Shown here: piece by piece, positions 17,972 through 29,025 of the stretch
Position numbering within the stretch: the stretch's first letter is position 1
Layout: each line of letters begins with the position of its first letter
Origin: Hyphomonas polymorpha PS728
GTDB lineage: Bacteria > Pseudomonadota > Alphaproteobacteria > Caulobacterales > Hyphomonadaceae
Assembly: GCF_000685315.1 (NCBI RefSeq)
Contig: NZ_ARYM01000002.1
Span: forward strand, 1-64,000
Direction of reading: 5' to 3'
Length of the DNA stretch: 64,000 nt
The notes under the pieces: model-generated
What the model was told of the DNA's origin: nothing
What the model saw: the letters and a program-made list of their open reading frames with translations, nothing else
Databases searched by the model: none
Program-made: the position numbers and the translations under genes

Positions 17972-19792
17972 ATGGAACCTCAAGAACAACGCAACTTCCT
18001 GATCGCCATGGCGGCGATGATCGCGTTCGTTTTCCTGTACCAGTATTTTGTCATGGAGCCGGCCCAGAAGCGGTATGAGGCCGAGCAGGCAGCGCTCGCC
18101 GCCGCCACGCAGGCGCCCGGCGCTGATACCGGGGTAGCCGAGGTTCTGGGGCCCAGGCCGCTGGAAGCTGCCCTTTCCGAAGGGGAGCGGGTGGCGTTCA
18201 ATGCCGACGCCGTGGACGGCTCGATCCGTCTGGCCGGCGCGCGCATCGACGATCTCAGCCTGAAACAGTTCTACACCACGGTCGACCGTGTGGAGGAAAT
18301 CCGCCTCCTGCGCCCGGAAGCCTCCGAAGGAGGCTATTTCGCCACTTATTACTGGGCGGACGGCAATACGCTGTTGGCCGGGCGCAACTCTGCCTGGACG
18401 CAGGTGGGCGGCGATACGCTGACCACCGCTTCGCCGATCACCCTGCGCCTTGAAGCCGACGGCATGACCATCGACCGGGAAATTTCGATCGACGCCAATT
18501 ACATGTTCACCTTCCGCGACACGCTGACCAATACGTCCGGCGCGGCGCGCAATGTCCGCGCCATCGGCTCGCTGGAGCGCCATGGCGACTGGAAACGCTT
18601 CCTCGAGATCACAGACCCGGCCTCGGCCACCAGTGGCGGCCCGGCGCATCTTGGCCTGATGGGCGTGGTGGAGGGCGATCTGCGCCTGCAGAAATACAAA
18701 CCGCTTTTTGAATCCAAGAAAATCAGCGGCGAATCGAGAGACGGCACCTTCTTCTCCGACGAAGGCGGCTGGTGGGGCCTGACCGACATGTACTGGATGG
18801 GCGCGCTGGTGCCCGAACAAGTTCGTCCGTTCACGGCCAGCGTCAACCGCACGAGCCTGTCGCGCGGTGGCCCGCTGGAAGTGCGCACGGAGGCAGAACC
18901 GGTGCAGATTGCGCCGGGCGCCAGTGTCACGGTTGAGAACCGCCTCTTTGCCGGCGCCAAGCAGTTCGAAGTGCTTGAAGGCTATGAGAAATCCGGCCTG
19001 CCGCGCTTTGTCGATGCCATCGACTGGGGCTGGGCCTACTTCCTGACCAAGCCGTTCTTCTATGTGCTGCACTGGCTGAACGGTCATCTCGGCTCGTTCG
19101 GCTGGTCGATCCTGGCCTTTACCGTGCTTGTGAAGCTGCCGCTGGTGCCGCTCTACAATGCCAGCTTCAAATCGATGGCGAAGCTGAAGAAGCTGCAGGA
19201 GCCGATGAAGCAGCTGAATGAGCGTTTTGCCGCCGATCCGCAGCGCAAGCAGCAGGAGCTGATGAAGCTCTACAAGGAAGAGGGGGCCAACCCCATCGGC
19301 GGCTGCCTGCCCATCCTCTTCACTATCCCGATCTTCTACGCGCTCTACAAGACGCTGTATGTCTCGCTGGAAATGCGTCATGCGCCCTTCTGGTTCCTGA
19401 AGGATCTCTCCGCGCCCGATCCGACAGCCATCGGCAACCTGTTCGGCCTGATCCCGTTCTGGTCCGGCGCTGACGTCAAGAGCATCCCGGTCATCGGCAT
19501 CATCATCGGCATCGGCATCCTGCCGATCCTCTATGGCGCGACCATGGCGGCGCTGCAGTCGCTGTCCCCGCCGCCGCCGGACAAGATGCAGGCGCGCATC
19601 ATCATGGCCATGCCGATCGTGTTCATGTTCGTTTTCGGCGGCTTCGCGGCGGGCCTCGTGATGTACTGGGTGTGGTCGAACGTGCTGACCTTCATCCAGC
19701 AATACATCATTATGCGGATGAATGGGGTGGAGACCGAGCTCGGCAAGTTTGTTGCCACGCGGCTTGGCCTCAAAAAGGCGCAGGCGGAATAG
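17972..19792 (+). CDS. yidC: Membrane protein insertase YidC
   Basis: 606 residues. The N-terminus EQRNFLIAMAAMIAFVFLYQYF is the first membrane anchor in Gram-negative YidC. A large periplasmic beta-sandwich domain follows to about residue 355. The conserved core has five membrane segments with the cytoplasmic coiled-coil loop MAKLKKLQEPMKQLNERF and the GGCLPILFTIPIF segment. It inserts proteins such as the F0 c subunit into the inner membrane alone or with SecYEG. Gene order rpmH-rnpA-yidC-engB is conserved in alphaproteobacteria. Confidence 0.97.
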   Translation: MEPQEQRNFLIAMAAMIAFVFLYQYFVMEPAQKRYEAEQAALAAATQAPGADTGVAEVLGPRPLEAALSEGERVAFNADAVDGSIRLAGARIDDLSLKQFYTTVDRVEEIRLLRPEASEGGYFATYYWADGNTLLAGRNSAWTQVGGDTLTTASPITLRLEADGMTIDREISIDANYMFTFRDTLTNTSGAARNVRAIGSLERHGDWKRFLEITDPASATSGGPAHLGLMGVVEGDLRLQKYKPLFESKKISGESRDGTFFSDEGGWWGLTDMYWMGALVPEQVRPFTASVNRTSLSRGGPLEVRTEAEPVQIAPGASVTVENRLFAGAKQFEVLEGYEKSGLPRFVDAIDWGWAYFLTKPFFYVLHWLNGHLGSFGWSILAFTVLVKLPLVPLYNASFKSMAKLKKLQEPMKQLNERFAADPQRKQQELMKLYKEEGANPIGGCLPILFTIPIFYALYKTLYVSLEMRHAPFWFLKDLSAPDPTAIGNLFGLIPFWSGADVKSIPVIGIIIGIGILPILYGATMAALQSLSPPPPDKMQARIIMAMPIVFMFVFGGFAAGLVMYWVWSNVLTFIQQYIIMRMNGVETELGKFVATRLGLKKAQAE

Positions 19793-19795
19793 ATC

Positions 19796-20452
19796 TTGGA
19801 CGCAGCCCCGGAATTCTCAGAGGAAGCCCTGGAGGCTGGCCGTCTGCTGTTTGCAGGCAAGGCGGAGTTCGTCCTGGGCGTGGCCAGCCTGTCGGGCCTG
19901 CCGCCCTCTGACCGGGCCGAAGTGTGCTTTGCCGGGCGCTCGAATGTCGGCAAGTCCAGCCTGATCAACGCTCTCACCGGCCGGGCCAAGCTTGCCCGCT
20001 CCTCGGCGGAACCGGGCCGCACACGCGAGCTCAACTATTTCGCCATCGGGGATGAAGGAAAGCTCTTCCTCGTCGACCTTCCGGGCTTTGGCTATGCCAA
20101 GGTCTCCAAGACGCAGACGGCCGCCTGGACCAGGCTGATCAAATCCTATCTGCGCGGCCGGCCCAGCCTGCGGCGGGTGTTCCTGCTGGTCGATGCCCGG
20201 CGCGGCGGCCTGATGGATACGGACGAAGAGGTGATGAACCTGATGGACGGGGCCGCGGTCACGTATCAGGTCGTGCTCACCAAGGTCGACAAGGTGCCGA
20301 AGGCGGAGGTCGAGAAGACCGTCGCAAAGATCACCGACAAGCTGAAGAAACGCGGCGCGGCCCACCCGGTCGTGCGCATGACTTCGGCAGAGAAGGGCTT
20401 TGGCATTCCCGAGCTCCGGGCAGAGATTGCAGGCCTCGCCGCGCTCGGCTAG
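19796..20452 (+). CDS. engB: Ribosome biogenesis GTPase EngB (YihA/YsxC)
   Basis: 218 residues beginning with a TTG codon three bases after the yidC stop, so translation is probably coupled; no closer ATG fits the family N-terminus. GTPase motifs: G1 GRSNVGKSSL, switch I region GRTRELNYF, G3 DLPGFGYAK and G4 TKVDK. EngB is needed for large-subunit assembly in many bacteria. Confidence 0.95.
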   Translation: MDAAPEFSEEALEAGRLLFAGKAEFVLGVASLSGLPPSDRAEVCFAGRSNVGKSSLINALTGRAKLARSSAEPGRTRELNYFAIGDEGKLFLVDLPGFGYAKVSKTQTAAWTRLIKSYLRGRPSLRRVFLLVDARRGGLMDTDEEVMNLMDGAAVTYQVVLTKVDKVPKAEVEKTVAKITDKLKKRGAAHPVVRMTSAEKGFGIPELRAEIAGLAALG

Positions 20453-20489
20453 CGGTTTTGCCGGACATATATAGGCAAGGCTCTCACCC

Positions 20490-20951
20490 ATGACCATCGA
20501 CATCCGCCCGGACGATCTCACCAGCGCCGAGATGGCCGACCTGATCGCCATCCATGCCCAGACGATGCTGGCTTCCTCACCGCCCGAAAGCTGTCACTTC
20601 CTGCCGATTGACAGCCTGCGCCAGCCTTCCGTCAGTGTCTGGTCGATGTGGGAAGACGGCGCGCTGATCGGCTGCGGCGCCCTCAAGGATCTCGGCAATG
20701 GGGAGGGCGAGATTAAGTCGATGCACACGCGGGCGCATCTGCGGGGCAGGGGGATTGGCCGGCTGATGCTGGAACATATCCTCGGTGTTGCCAGGGCTCG
20801 GGGCTATACCGGGCTCTGGCTGGAAACCGGCTCGATGGACGCCTTTATCCCAGCCCGGCGCCTGTATGAAAGCTATGGCTTCTCTTATTGCGGGCCCTTC
20901 GGCGATTATGCGGAAGACCCGAACAGTGTCTTCATGTGTTTGCAAATGTAA
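20490..20951 (+). CDS. GNAT family N-acetyltransferase
   Basis: 153 residues with the acetyl-CoA-binding motif HLRGRGIGRLML (motif A, R/Q-x-x-G-x-G/A) and a C-terminal ARRLYESYGF motif. It resembles the YsnE-like group of small acetyltransferases. The substrate is unknown. It begins 38 bases after engB on the same strand and may be the last gene of that transcript. Confidence 0.85.
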   Translation: MTIDIRPDDLTSAEMADLIAIHAQTMLASSPPESCHFLPIDSLRQPSVSVWSMWEDGALIGCGALKDLGNGEGEIKSMHTRAHLRGRGIGRLMLEHILGVARARGYTGLWLETGSMDAFIPARRLYESYGFSYCGPFGDYAEDPNSVFMCLQM

Positions 20952-21050
20952 CAGGCATTTTTCACCTTTCCGGACCGTAACATTCAACCACACTTGACGC
21001 CGGATTCAGGATCGTTCTTAAGGGGCTTCCACGCGCAAAGGGGAGTTTGC

Positions 21051-21251
21051 ATGCTGGCCGTTCCGCTCGTTCTGATCGCCATTTTTGTCGGCGTTCTGTT
21101 CTATCGCCGCACTCAGAAGGCCGGGCGCGAGCTCGAGCTGCGCCGCATCCAGAGCGAGCTGGCGGCGCTGGCGCGGGTGCGGCAGCATAATGAAGGCGGC
21201 GAGCTTGTGCCCATCCCCGTGGAGGCGCGCCGCCGGGCGGCCGGGCGCTAA
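21051..21251 (+). CDS. Small single-pass membrane protein with charged helix
   Basis: 66 residues from ATG 21051, preceded by AAAGGGGAG at good spacing; an in-frame ATG at 20994 has no such site. One membrane helix (about residues 2-18) is followed by a Glu/Arg-rich helix with heptad-like leucines, probably a short coiled coil in the cytoplasm. I recognise no family. It stands alone between the GNAT gene and argB. Confidence 0.55.
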   Translation: MLAVPLVLIAIFVGVLFYRRTQKAGRELELRRIQSELAALARVRQHNEGGELVPIPVEARRRAAGR

Positions 21252-23228
<1,977 letters not shown>

Positions 23229-23232
<4 letters not shown>

Positions 23233-23972
23233 GCGGCAGGGACGGGGAAGGCGATACCGGCTTCGGCCATGTGCAGGACTGGGTGTTCGATCTCGACAAC
23301 ACCCTCTACCCGGCCGAGTGCGACCTCTTCGCCGAGATTGACACGCGGATGACCGATTTCGTCTCCCGCTACCTTCAGCTTGAGCGCATCGATGCCCGCA
23401 AGCTGCAGAAATCCTATTACGCCCAGTATGGCACCACGCTGTCGGGGCTGATGCAGGTGCACAAGCTCGATCCGGCAGAGTTCCTGCACTATGTCCACGA
23501 GATCGACCTCTCGCCGCTGCCGGACCTGCCCAACCTGCGCACGGCGCTCGCCTCGCTGCCGGGCCGCAAGTTCGTCTACACCAATGGCTCGCGCCGCCAT
23601 GCAGAGCGTGTGACCGAGAAGATGGGGATCGCCCATCTCTTCCATGACAGCTTCGGCATCGAGGAAGCTGCCTACCGGCCCAAGCCTCACCTGGATGCCT
23701 ATCAGACCTTTTGCCAGACGCATCAGGTCCGCCCCGAAGGCGCGATCTTCTTCGAGGATCTCGCGCGCAATCTGAAGCCTGCCAAGTCTCTCGGCTTCAC
23801 CACCGTGCTCGTCCATTCGGAAAAGGACTGGAGCCATGAGCCGATCGAGGCACGTCCCGCCGGGGCAGGGGACGCTTTCGGGGATGACGGCCCCGGACAC
23901 ATCGATTATGTCACCGGCGACCTCGCCGGTTTCCTCGATACGGCGGTGTCGAGCCTGACTGCCAAAAAATAA
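23229..23972 (+). CDS. HAD-family pyrimidine 5'-nucleotidase-like hydrolase
   Basis: 247 residues. HAD motifs: I DLDNTLYP (nucleophile and acid/base aspartates), II TNGS, III in the RPKP region (Lys), [10 protein letters not shown]. The helical cap between motifs I and II and the DLDNTLY form place it with the SDT1/PhoE-like pyrimidine 5'-nucleotidases. It probably dephosphorylates nucleoside monophosphates or similar small phosphates in the cytoplasm. ATGA overlap with the upstream gene; dapD follows 16 bases later, so argB through dapD may be one operon. Confidence 0.87.
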
Positions 23973-23988
23973 GCTGAAGAGAGATGCC

Positions 23989-24816
23989 ATGACCGACGCC
24001 CTTGCCCGTGTAATCGATGCTGCCTGGGAAGGGCGCGACAGCCTCTCCACGTCCACGACCGGCGAAGTGCGCGATGCGGTGGACGCCGCCATCAGCCTGC
24101 TGGATTCCGGGGAGGCGCGCGTTGCTACCAGGGAAGCTGATGGCAGCTGGACCGTGCATCAATGGCTGAAGAAGGCCGTGCTGCTCTCCTTCCGTCTCAA
24201 CGCCAATGGCGTGATCAATGGCGTGCCCGGCGGCGGGAGCTGGTGGGACAAGGTGCCCTCGAAGTTTGAGGGCTGGGGCGCCAAGGAATTCCAGGACGCC
24301 GGCTTCCGCGCCGTGCCGCCCTCGGCCGTGCGCCGCGGCGCCTATGTGGCGAAGAATGCCGTTCTGATGCCGTCTTACGTCAACATCGGCGCCTATGTCG
24401 GCGAAGGCACGATGATTGACACCTGGGCCTCGGTCGGCTCCTGCGCGCAGGTTGGCGCCAACTGCCACATCTCCGCAGGCACCGGCATCGGCGGCGTGCT
24501 TGAGCCGCTGCAGGCCAATCCCACCATCATCGAAGACAACTGCTTCATCGGTGCGCGTTCGGAAGTCGTCGAAGGCGTGGTTGTGGGCGAGGGTTCCGTA
24601 CTCGCCATGGGTGTGTTCATCACCCAGTCCACCAAGATCGTTTACCGCAGCACCGGCGAGATCATCTATGGCAAGGTGCCGCCTTACTCCGTGGTCGTGC
24701 CCGGCACGCTGCCCGATCCCAAGGGCGGCCCCTCGCTCGCCTGCGCCGTGATTGTGAAGACCGTTGACGCGCAGACCCGCTCGAAAACCGGCGTAAATGA
24801 ACTGCTGCGCGACTGA
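23989..24816 (+). CDS. dapD: Tetrahydrodipicolinate N-succinyltransferase
   Basis: 275 residues, the normal DapD length. An N-terminal helical domain is followed by the hexapeptide-repeat left-handed beta-helix (for example [20 protein letters not shown]) and the GGVLEPL loop. It succinylates tetrahydrodipicolinate with succinyl-CoA in the lysine/meso-diaminopimelate pathway; dapB of the same pathway is in this window at 37.7 kb. A perfect hairpin begins 18 bases after the stop. Confidence 0.96.
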   Translation: MTDALARVIDAAWEGRDSLSTSTTGEVRDAVDAAISLLDSGEARVATREADGSWTVHQWLKKAVLLSFRLNANGVINGVPGGGSWWDKVPSKFEGWGAKEFQDAGFRAVPPSAVRRGAYVAKNAVLMPSYVNIGAYVGEGTMIDTWASVGSCAQVGANCHISAGTGIGGVLEPLQANPTIIEDNCFIGARSEVVEGVVVGEGSVLAMGVFITQSTKIVYRSTGEIIYGKVPPYSVVVPGTLPDPKGGPSLACAVIVKTVDAQTRSKTGVNELLRD

Positions 24817-24834
24817 GGCTGTGTGAAGAACCCC

Positions 24835-24859
24835 GCAACACGCGCATAACGCGTGTTGC
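24835..24859. repeat. Perfect 10-bp inverted repeat after dapD / before a kinase gene
   Basis: GCAACACGCG (24835-24844), loop CATAA, CGCGTGTTGC (24850-24859). It has no U-tract, so it may be a weak or factor-assisted terminator for dapD, or an operator for the kinase gene that starts at 24933. The sequence alone cannot decide. Confidence 0.55.
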
Positions 24860-24932
24860 GCAGGCGGCTGGTTGCGCAATGGTTGTGCTTGTATTACCGT
24901 GACTTTTCCTCAGGCTAGGTCATTCGGTTCCG

Positions 24933-25979
24933 GTGCGCTCGAAATTACAGTCTCTTCCAGCTTTCGCCGCGGCCGAGAGGCGATTGTCCCTTCCGGCTGC
25001 GCTGGCGACCTATGTGGCCAGCGTCGCCATCTTTGCCCTCGCCTTCGGCCTGCGCAGCTGGTTTGACCCTTATCTGCCGCAAGGATTTCCCTTCCTGACC
25101 TTCTTCCCGGCGGTGATTGTCAGCGGCTTCGTCTTCGGGGTGCGCCAGGGCATTCTGGTGGCGCTGCTCTCGGCATTTGCGTCCTGGTACTTTTTCATTC
25201 CGCCGGTGGGGGCAGATTTCTCGGCCGGCACATTGCTGGCCATGGGCCTCTACATGTTCGTGGTGTCCACCGAGCTGGCGCTGATTGCCCTGATGATGCA
25301 CGCCTTCCGCGCCGAAGCCCGCGCGCTGGAGGAAACGCGCCGCCTGGCCGACCAGCAGGAAACCATGGCGCAGGAGCTGGACCACCGGCTGAAGAACATC
25401 TTCGCCACGATGAACGCGATCATCTCGCTGTCGCTGCGGGGCGTCACCAGCGCCCAGGAACTGGCTGCCCGCCTGCGCGAACGTGTCAGCGCTCTGGGCC
25501 GGTCAAATCTGCTCCTGCGCGGTTTCCGGGCCGGGGAAGAGGTGGGTCTGCGCTCGGTGATCGAGCAGGCGCTTGAGCCTTTCTCGATCGTCGGCACACC
25601 AAAGCTCAGCACGGCGGGCGCCCACATCCCGATCGGCGGACAGACCCTGGTGGTGATGGGGCTGACATTGCATGAGCTGGGTACCAACGCCGCCAAATAC
25701 GGGGCGCTCAGCGTGCCCGAGGGCAGGGTTCTCCTCTCCTGGCAGATGGAAAAGGACACCGCCACCGGCGCGGAAAACCTGCTGTTTGAGTGGCGCGAGA
25801 CCGGCGGGCCGCGCCTTGATCCCGAAAAGCGCGGGGCAGGGGGCTTTGGCTCAACGCTGATGAGCCGCGTTATCGCCAATGTCGGCGGGCACACCGATAT
25901 CGACTATCCTCCCGAAGGCGCCCTTGTGCGGATCATCATGCCCGCCGAAATGCTGAACCCGGAAAGCCCGTCAGCCTGA
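24933..25979 (+). CDS. HWE/HisKA_2-type membrane histidine kinase
   Basis: 348 residues from GTG 24933. About four hydrophobic segments in the first 125 residues form a DUF4118-like membrane domain (YLPQGFPFLTFFPAVIVSG is typical). The H-box ELDHRLKNIFATMNAI and the ATPase N-box LHELGTNAAKYGAL are diagnostic for the HWE/HisKA_2 group, many of which act in the alphaproteobacterial general stress or light response. No phyR, nepR or ecfG is adjacent, so its pathway is open. The start is uncertain because no strong ribosome site precedes the GTG. Confidence 0.85.
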   Translation: MRSKLQSLPAFAAAERRLSLPAALATYVASVAIFALAFGLRSWFDPYLPQGFPFLTFFPAVIVSGFVFGVRQGILVALLSAFASWYFFIPPVGADFSAGTLLAMGLYMFVVSTELALIALMMHAFRAEARALEETRRLADQQETMAQELDHRLKNIFATMNAIISLSLRGVTSAQELAARLRERVSALGRSNLLLRGFRAGEEVGLRSVIEQALEPFSIVGTPKLSTAGAHIPIGGQTLVVMGLTLHELGTNAAKYGALSVPEGRVLLSWQMEKDTATGAENLLFEWRETGGPRLDPEKRGAGGFGSTLMSRVIANVGGHTDIDYPPEGALVRIIMPAEMLNPESPSA

Positions 25980-25990
25980 CGCGCGCCGCT

Positions 25991-26749
25991 TCAGGCGCCG
26001 GTCAGATTTGCCATGTCCGCGCAAGCGGCAATCAGTCTTGCCACATCCTGATCGCGGGAGAGGCGATGGTCGCCGTCCTTGATCAGGGTAAGGATGACAT
26101 CGGAAGAGGTCAGCCGCTCATTGATCTCCAAGGCGTGTGGCCAGGGCACGTCCGGATCTTCCATCCCCTGAAGGATGCGCACCGGGCCATCAAACGCAAT
26201 CGGCGCGTCCAGAATCTGCCACTGGCGGCCATCCTCGATCAGCGCCTTGGTGATCGGGTCGGGCGTGCCATAGTCTGACGGGCGAAGGGTGACGCCCCGC
26301 GTCATGATCTCTTCCTGCTGGGCCTGGCTGAGGCCCGCCCACATCAACTTTTCGGTGAAATCCGGCGCCGGCGCAATCAGCACCAGGCCCTTTACGCGCT
26401 CGGGCCGGGCAAGCGCCGCCAGCAGCGCCATCCACCCGCCCATGCTGGAGCCAGCCAGGACAAGCGGGCCTTCCGACAGGGTGTCGATAGCGGCCAGCGT
26501 ATCTTCGCGCCAGCTGGAAATTGTTCCGTCCTCGAAACGGCCCTCTGATTCGCCATGGCCGGAATAGTCAAACAAAACAGCGCCATTTCCGGTCTGCCAA
26601 GCCCAGCTGCTGACCGCCTGCGCCTTGCTGCCCGCCATGTCCGATCTGTAGCCTGACAGCCAGATGAAGGTTGGCCGCCCGTTTACAGGCGGGATTTTGT
26701 TGAAAGCCAGCCGGCGGCCCTCGGGTGAGGTGAAATATTCCGTTGTCAT
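25991..26749 (-). CDS. Alpha/beta hydrolase (ABHD10-like esterase)
   Basis: 252 residues. Nucleophile elbow GSSMGG near residue 99, FDYSGHGES before it (oxyanion/turn region), and the catalytic His in GDHRLS near the C-terminus with Asp in MEDPDVPW. The pattern matches the ABHD10/palmitoyl-thioesterase-like group. It is probably a cytoplasmic acyl-esterase or thioesterase; the substrate is unknown. Convergent with the kinase gene at its 3' end and divergent from the glycosyltransferase. Confidence 0.85.
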   Translation of the reverse strand: MTTEYFTSPEGRRLAFNKIPPVNGRPTFIWLSGYRSDMAGSKAQAVSSWAWQTGNGAVLFDYSGHGESEGRFEDGTISSWREDTLAAIDTLSEGPLVLAGSSMGGWMALLAALARPERVKGLVLIAPAPDFTEKLMWAGLSQAQQEEIMTRGVTLRPSDYGTPDPITKALIEDGRQWQILDAPIAFDGPVRILQGMEDPDVPWPHALEINERLTSSDVILTLIKDGDHRLSRDQDVARLIAACADMANLTGA

Positions 26750-26805
26750 GGCTGCTGCCTTCCGTCATCTCTCACGCCTGTCAAGCGAGTAGTCAGGGCC
26801 GCGTT

Positions 26806-27975
26806 TTGGGCGAACTTCCGGATTTGAAGAACAGGGTGATCCTCCAGGTTGCGCCGGAGCTTTCGGCCGGCGGTGTGGAGCGTACCGTGCTGGAGGTGAC
26901 CGAGGCCATCGTCGAGGCAGGCGGGCGCGCTCTGCTTGCGAGCCGAGGTGGAAGGCTGGAAGCCGAATTCGAGCGCCTGGGCGGCGAACTCTTCCGTATG
27001 GATGTAAAAAGCCGCAACCCACTGACCATCCGGATCAATGAAGGCAAGCTGCGCCAGATCATCCGTGAAGAGAAGGTGGACCTTGTCCACGCCCGCTCGC
27101 GTGCTCCGGCCTGGAGCGCCTATGCCGCGGCAAAGGCCGAAAGTGTCCCCTTTGTCACCACCTATCACGGCGCCTATTCGGGAACCTCGGGTCTGAAGCG
27201 CGCCTATAATTCCGTGATGGCCAAGGGCGACATCGTCATCGCCAATTCCAACTGGATTGCCGATCACATCTGCCAGGTTCACCAAACGCCGGCAGACAGG
27301 ATCGTCACCATCCCGCGCGGGGTGGACCTGGCCGAGTTCGATCCCAAGGCCGTAGCGCCTGCCCGCGTGGATGCGATCCGCCAGAGCTGGGGCCTGCTCG
27401 GAGACAAGCGCCTGACGCTGTTCCTCCCCGGCCGCCTCACCGAATGGAAGGGGCAGGGCCTCGCCATTGACGCTTTCGCCGCTCTGGCCCCGGACGAACG
27501 CGCGGGGATGGTGCTGGTCCTCGCCGGAGACCCGCAGGGGCGCGATCACTATGTCGATGCGCTGCAGAACAAGATTGCGGGGCTCGACCTTGAACGCTCG
27601 GTGATCATTGTTCCGCATATCGGCGACATGGCGGCCGCTTACCTGGCGTCTGACATCGTGCTTGCCCCATCGACCCGCCCGGAGGCCTTCGGCCGGGTGG
27701 CGGCAGAGGCCGCTGCGATGGAGCGTCCGGTGATCGTTTCCGATCATGGCGGCGGGCGGGAAACCGTCATCGAATACGAGACCGGCGCGCGCGTCCAGCC
27801 GGGGGATGCCCGGGCCCTTTCAGGCGCGCTGCGGGCCATGATCGGGCTTGGCCCCACGGTGCGCGCCTCCATGGGCGCGGCGGGCCGGGCGCATGTCCTG
27901 CGCCATTTCTCCAAGAGGGGGCTTCAGACGGCGACACTCAACGTCTATAAGCGCCTGTTGGAGAAGGGGAATTGA
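26806..27975 (+). CDS. Glycosyltransferase family 4
   Basis: About 389 residues. The start is uncertain: an ATG at 26743 would overlap the divergent hydrolase and has no ribosome site. TTG 26806, TTG 26824 or GTG 26836 fit better with the family N-terminus (RVILQVAPELSAGGVERT). GT4 features: the GGVERT donor loop, LFLPGRLTEWKGQ at the start of the second Rossmann domain, and the EX7E motif in RPEAFGRVAAEAAAMERP. It transfers a sugar from a nucleotide donor, probably in LPS or surface polysaccharide assembly, as the heptosyltransferase-like neighbour suggests. Confidence 0.88.
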   Translation: MGELPDLKNRVILQVAPELSAGGVERTVLEVTEAIVEAGGRALLASRGGRLEAEFERLGGELFRMDVKSRNPLTIRINEGKLRQIIREEKVDLVHARSRAPAWSAYAAAKAESVPFVTTYHGAYSGTSGLKRAYNSVMAKGDIVIANSNWIADHICQVHQTPADRIVTIPRGVDLAEFDPKAVAPARVDAIRQSWGLLGDKRLTLFLPGRLTEWKGQGLAIDAFAALAPDERAGMVLVLAGDPQGRDHYVDALQNKIAGLDLERSVIIVPHIGDMAAAYLASDIVLAPSTRPEAFGRVAAEAAAMERPVIVSDHGGGRETVIEYETGARVQPGDARALSGALRAMIGLGPTVRASMGAAGRAHVLRHFSKRGLQTATLNVYKRLLEKGN

Positions 27976-27979
27976 ACAC

Positions 27980-29017
27980 TTGTCGAGTGCGCGCGGAAGC
28001 GGCGCCAGCCCGGTAAATCCCGGCGCGAAGGCGAAGGAAGTGCTGGTCATCAAGCTCAGCGCGCTGGGAGACTTTGTCCTCGCGCTGGGCGCCATGCGCG
28101 CTGTACGCGAGTTCCACCCGTCTGCCCGCATCACGCTGCTGACCACCCCGCCTTACGAGGAATTCGCCAAGACCTGCCCGTATTTCGACGTGGTGGAGAC
28201 CGATGGCCGGCCCGAGGGGCTGAAAGCCACCAACGCGCTGCTCAGCCGCCTGCGCAAGGCGAAATACGACATCATCTATGATTTCCAGACCAGCGGGCGC
28301 ACCCGGAACTATTATTCGGTGCTGTCCCGCGCCGGGAAGGCGCCGCTCTGGTCAGGCCATCATGAGAAGGCTGCCTTCTTCCACGATAATCCGGCCCGCG
28401 CGGGGATGCACTCGATTGACCGGCTGGCCGAGCAGCTTGAGGTCGCCGGGGTGGCGCCTCAGGGCCGCTGGCTGGGCAAGAGCGCGCCGTTTCCGGATCT
28501 CGGCTGGGTGCGCCCCAAGCTGGGTGACACGCCCCGGCTGAGTCCGGCCTATTTCGGCATCCAGAAGCCCTACATGCTGCTGATTCCCGGCGCGTCGGAA
28601 CACCGGGAAGCCAAGCGCTGGCCAATCGAGAACTATGCCGAACTCGCCCGCCGCATCGCCGATCTCGGCATCACGCCGGTCGTCATCGGCGGCAAGGCCG
28701 AAAGCGCAATCGCCCAGGAACTGGTGAAGCGCGAACCGCGCGTCAAAAACCTCGTGACGCGCACAGACCTCTTCCAGATCGTCGCGCTGGCGGAAACGGC
28801 GGTCTTCGTCGTCGGCAATGATACCGGGCCGATGCATATGGCGACCCTGGCCGGCGCCCCCGGCATCGCCCTCTTCGCGCTGACCGAAAGCAACCCGGAC
28901 CATTCGGCCCCGCGCGGCCCTAGGACCGTCATCGTCAACTCCGCCCCGACGCTGAAAGAGCTGTCGGTGGATGATGTCTGGCAGTCCGTCCGCGCGCTGG
29001 GGATCGCGCCGGTCTAG
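27980..29017 (+). CDS. Glycosyltransferase family 9 (heptosyltransferase-like)
   Basis: 345 residues from TTG 27980, four bases after the preceding GT4 stop with GAGAAGGGG before it; translation is probably coupled. Family features: VLVIKLSALGDFVLALGAM at the N-terminus (GxxG loop typical of WaaC/WaaF), LLIPGASEHREAKRWP, and VVGNDTGPMHMA near the C-terminus that contacts the ADP-sugar. It likely adds heptose or a related sugar to the lipid A-core region on the cytoplasmic face. Convergent with the metalloprotease gene. Confidence 0.88.
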   Translation: MSSARGSGASPVNPGAKAKEVLVIKLSALGDFVLALGAMRAVREFHPSARITLLTTPPYEEFAKTCPYFDVVETDGRPEGLKATNALLSRLRKAKYDIIYDFQTSGRTRNYYSVLSRAGKAPLWSGHHEKAAFFHDNPARAGMHSIDRLAEQLEVAGVAPQGRWLGKSAPFPDLGWVRPKLGDTPRLSPAYFGIQKPYMLLIPGASEHREAKRWPIENYAELARRIADLGITPVVIGGKAESAIAQELVKREPRVKNLVTRTDLFQIVALAETAVFVVGNDTGPMHMATLAGAPGIALFALTESNPDHSAPRGPRTVIVNSAPTLKELSVDDVWQSVRALGIAPV

Positions 29018-29025
29018 GGGCGCAG

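Noticed and set aside
21003-21007. GATTC as a CcrM control site for the small membrane-protein gene.
   Set aside because: A lone GANTC is expected about every few hundred bases; no CtrA box or other support lies beside it.
26743-26805. ATG 26743 as the start of the GT4 glycosyltransferase.
   Set aside because: It lies inside the first codons of the divergent hydrolase, has no ribosome site, and the added residues are not family-like.
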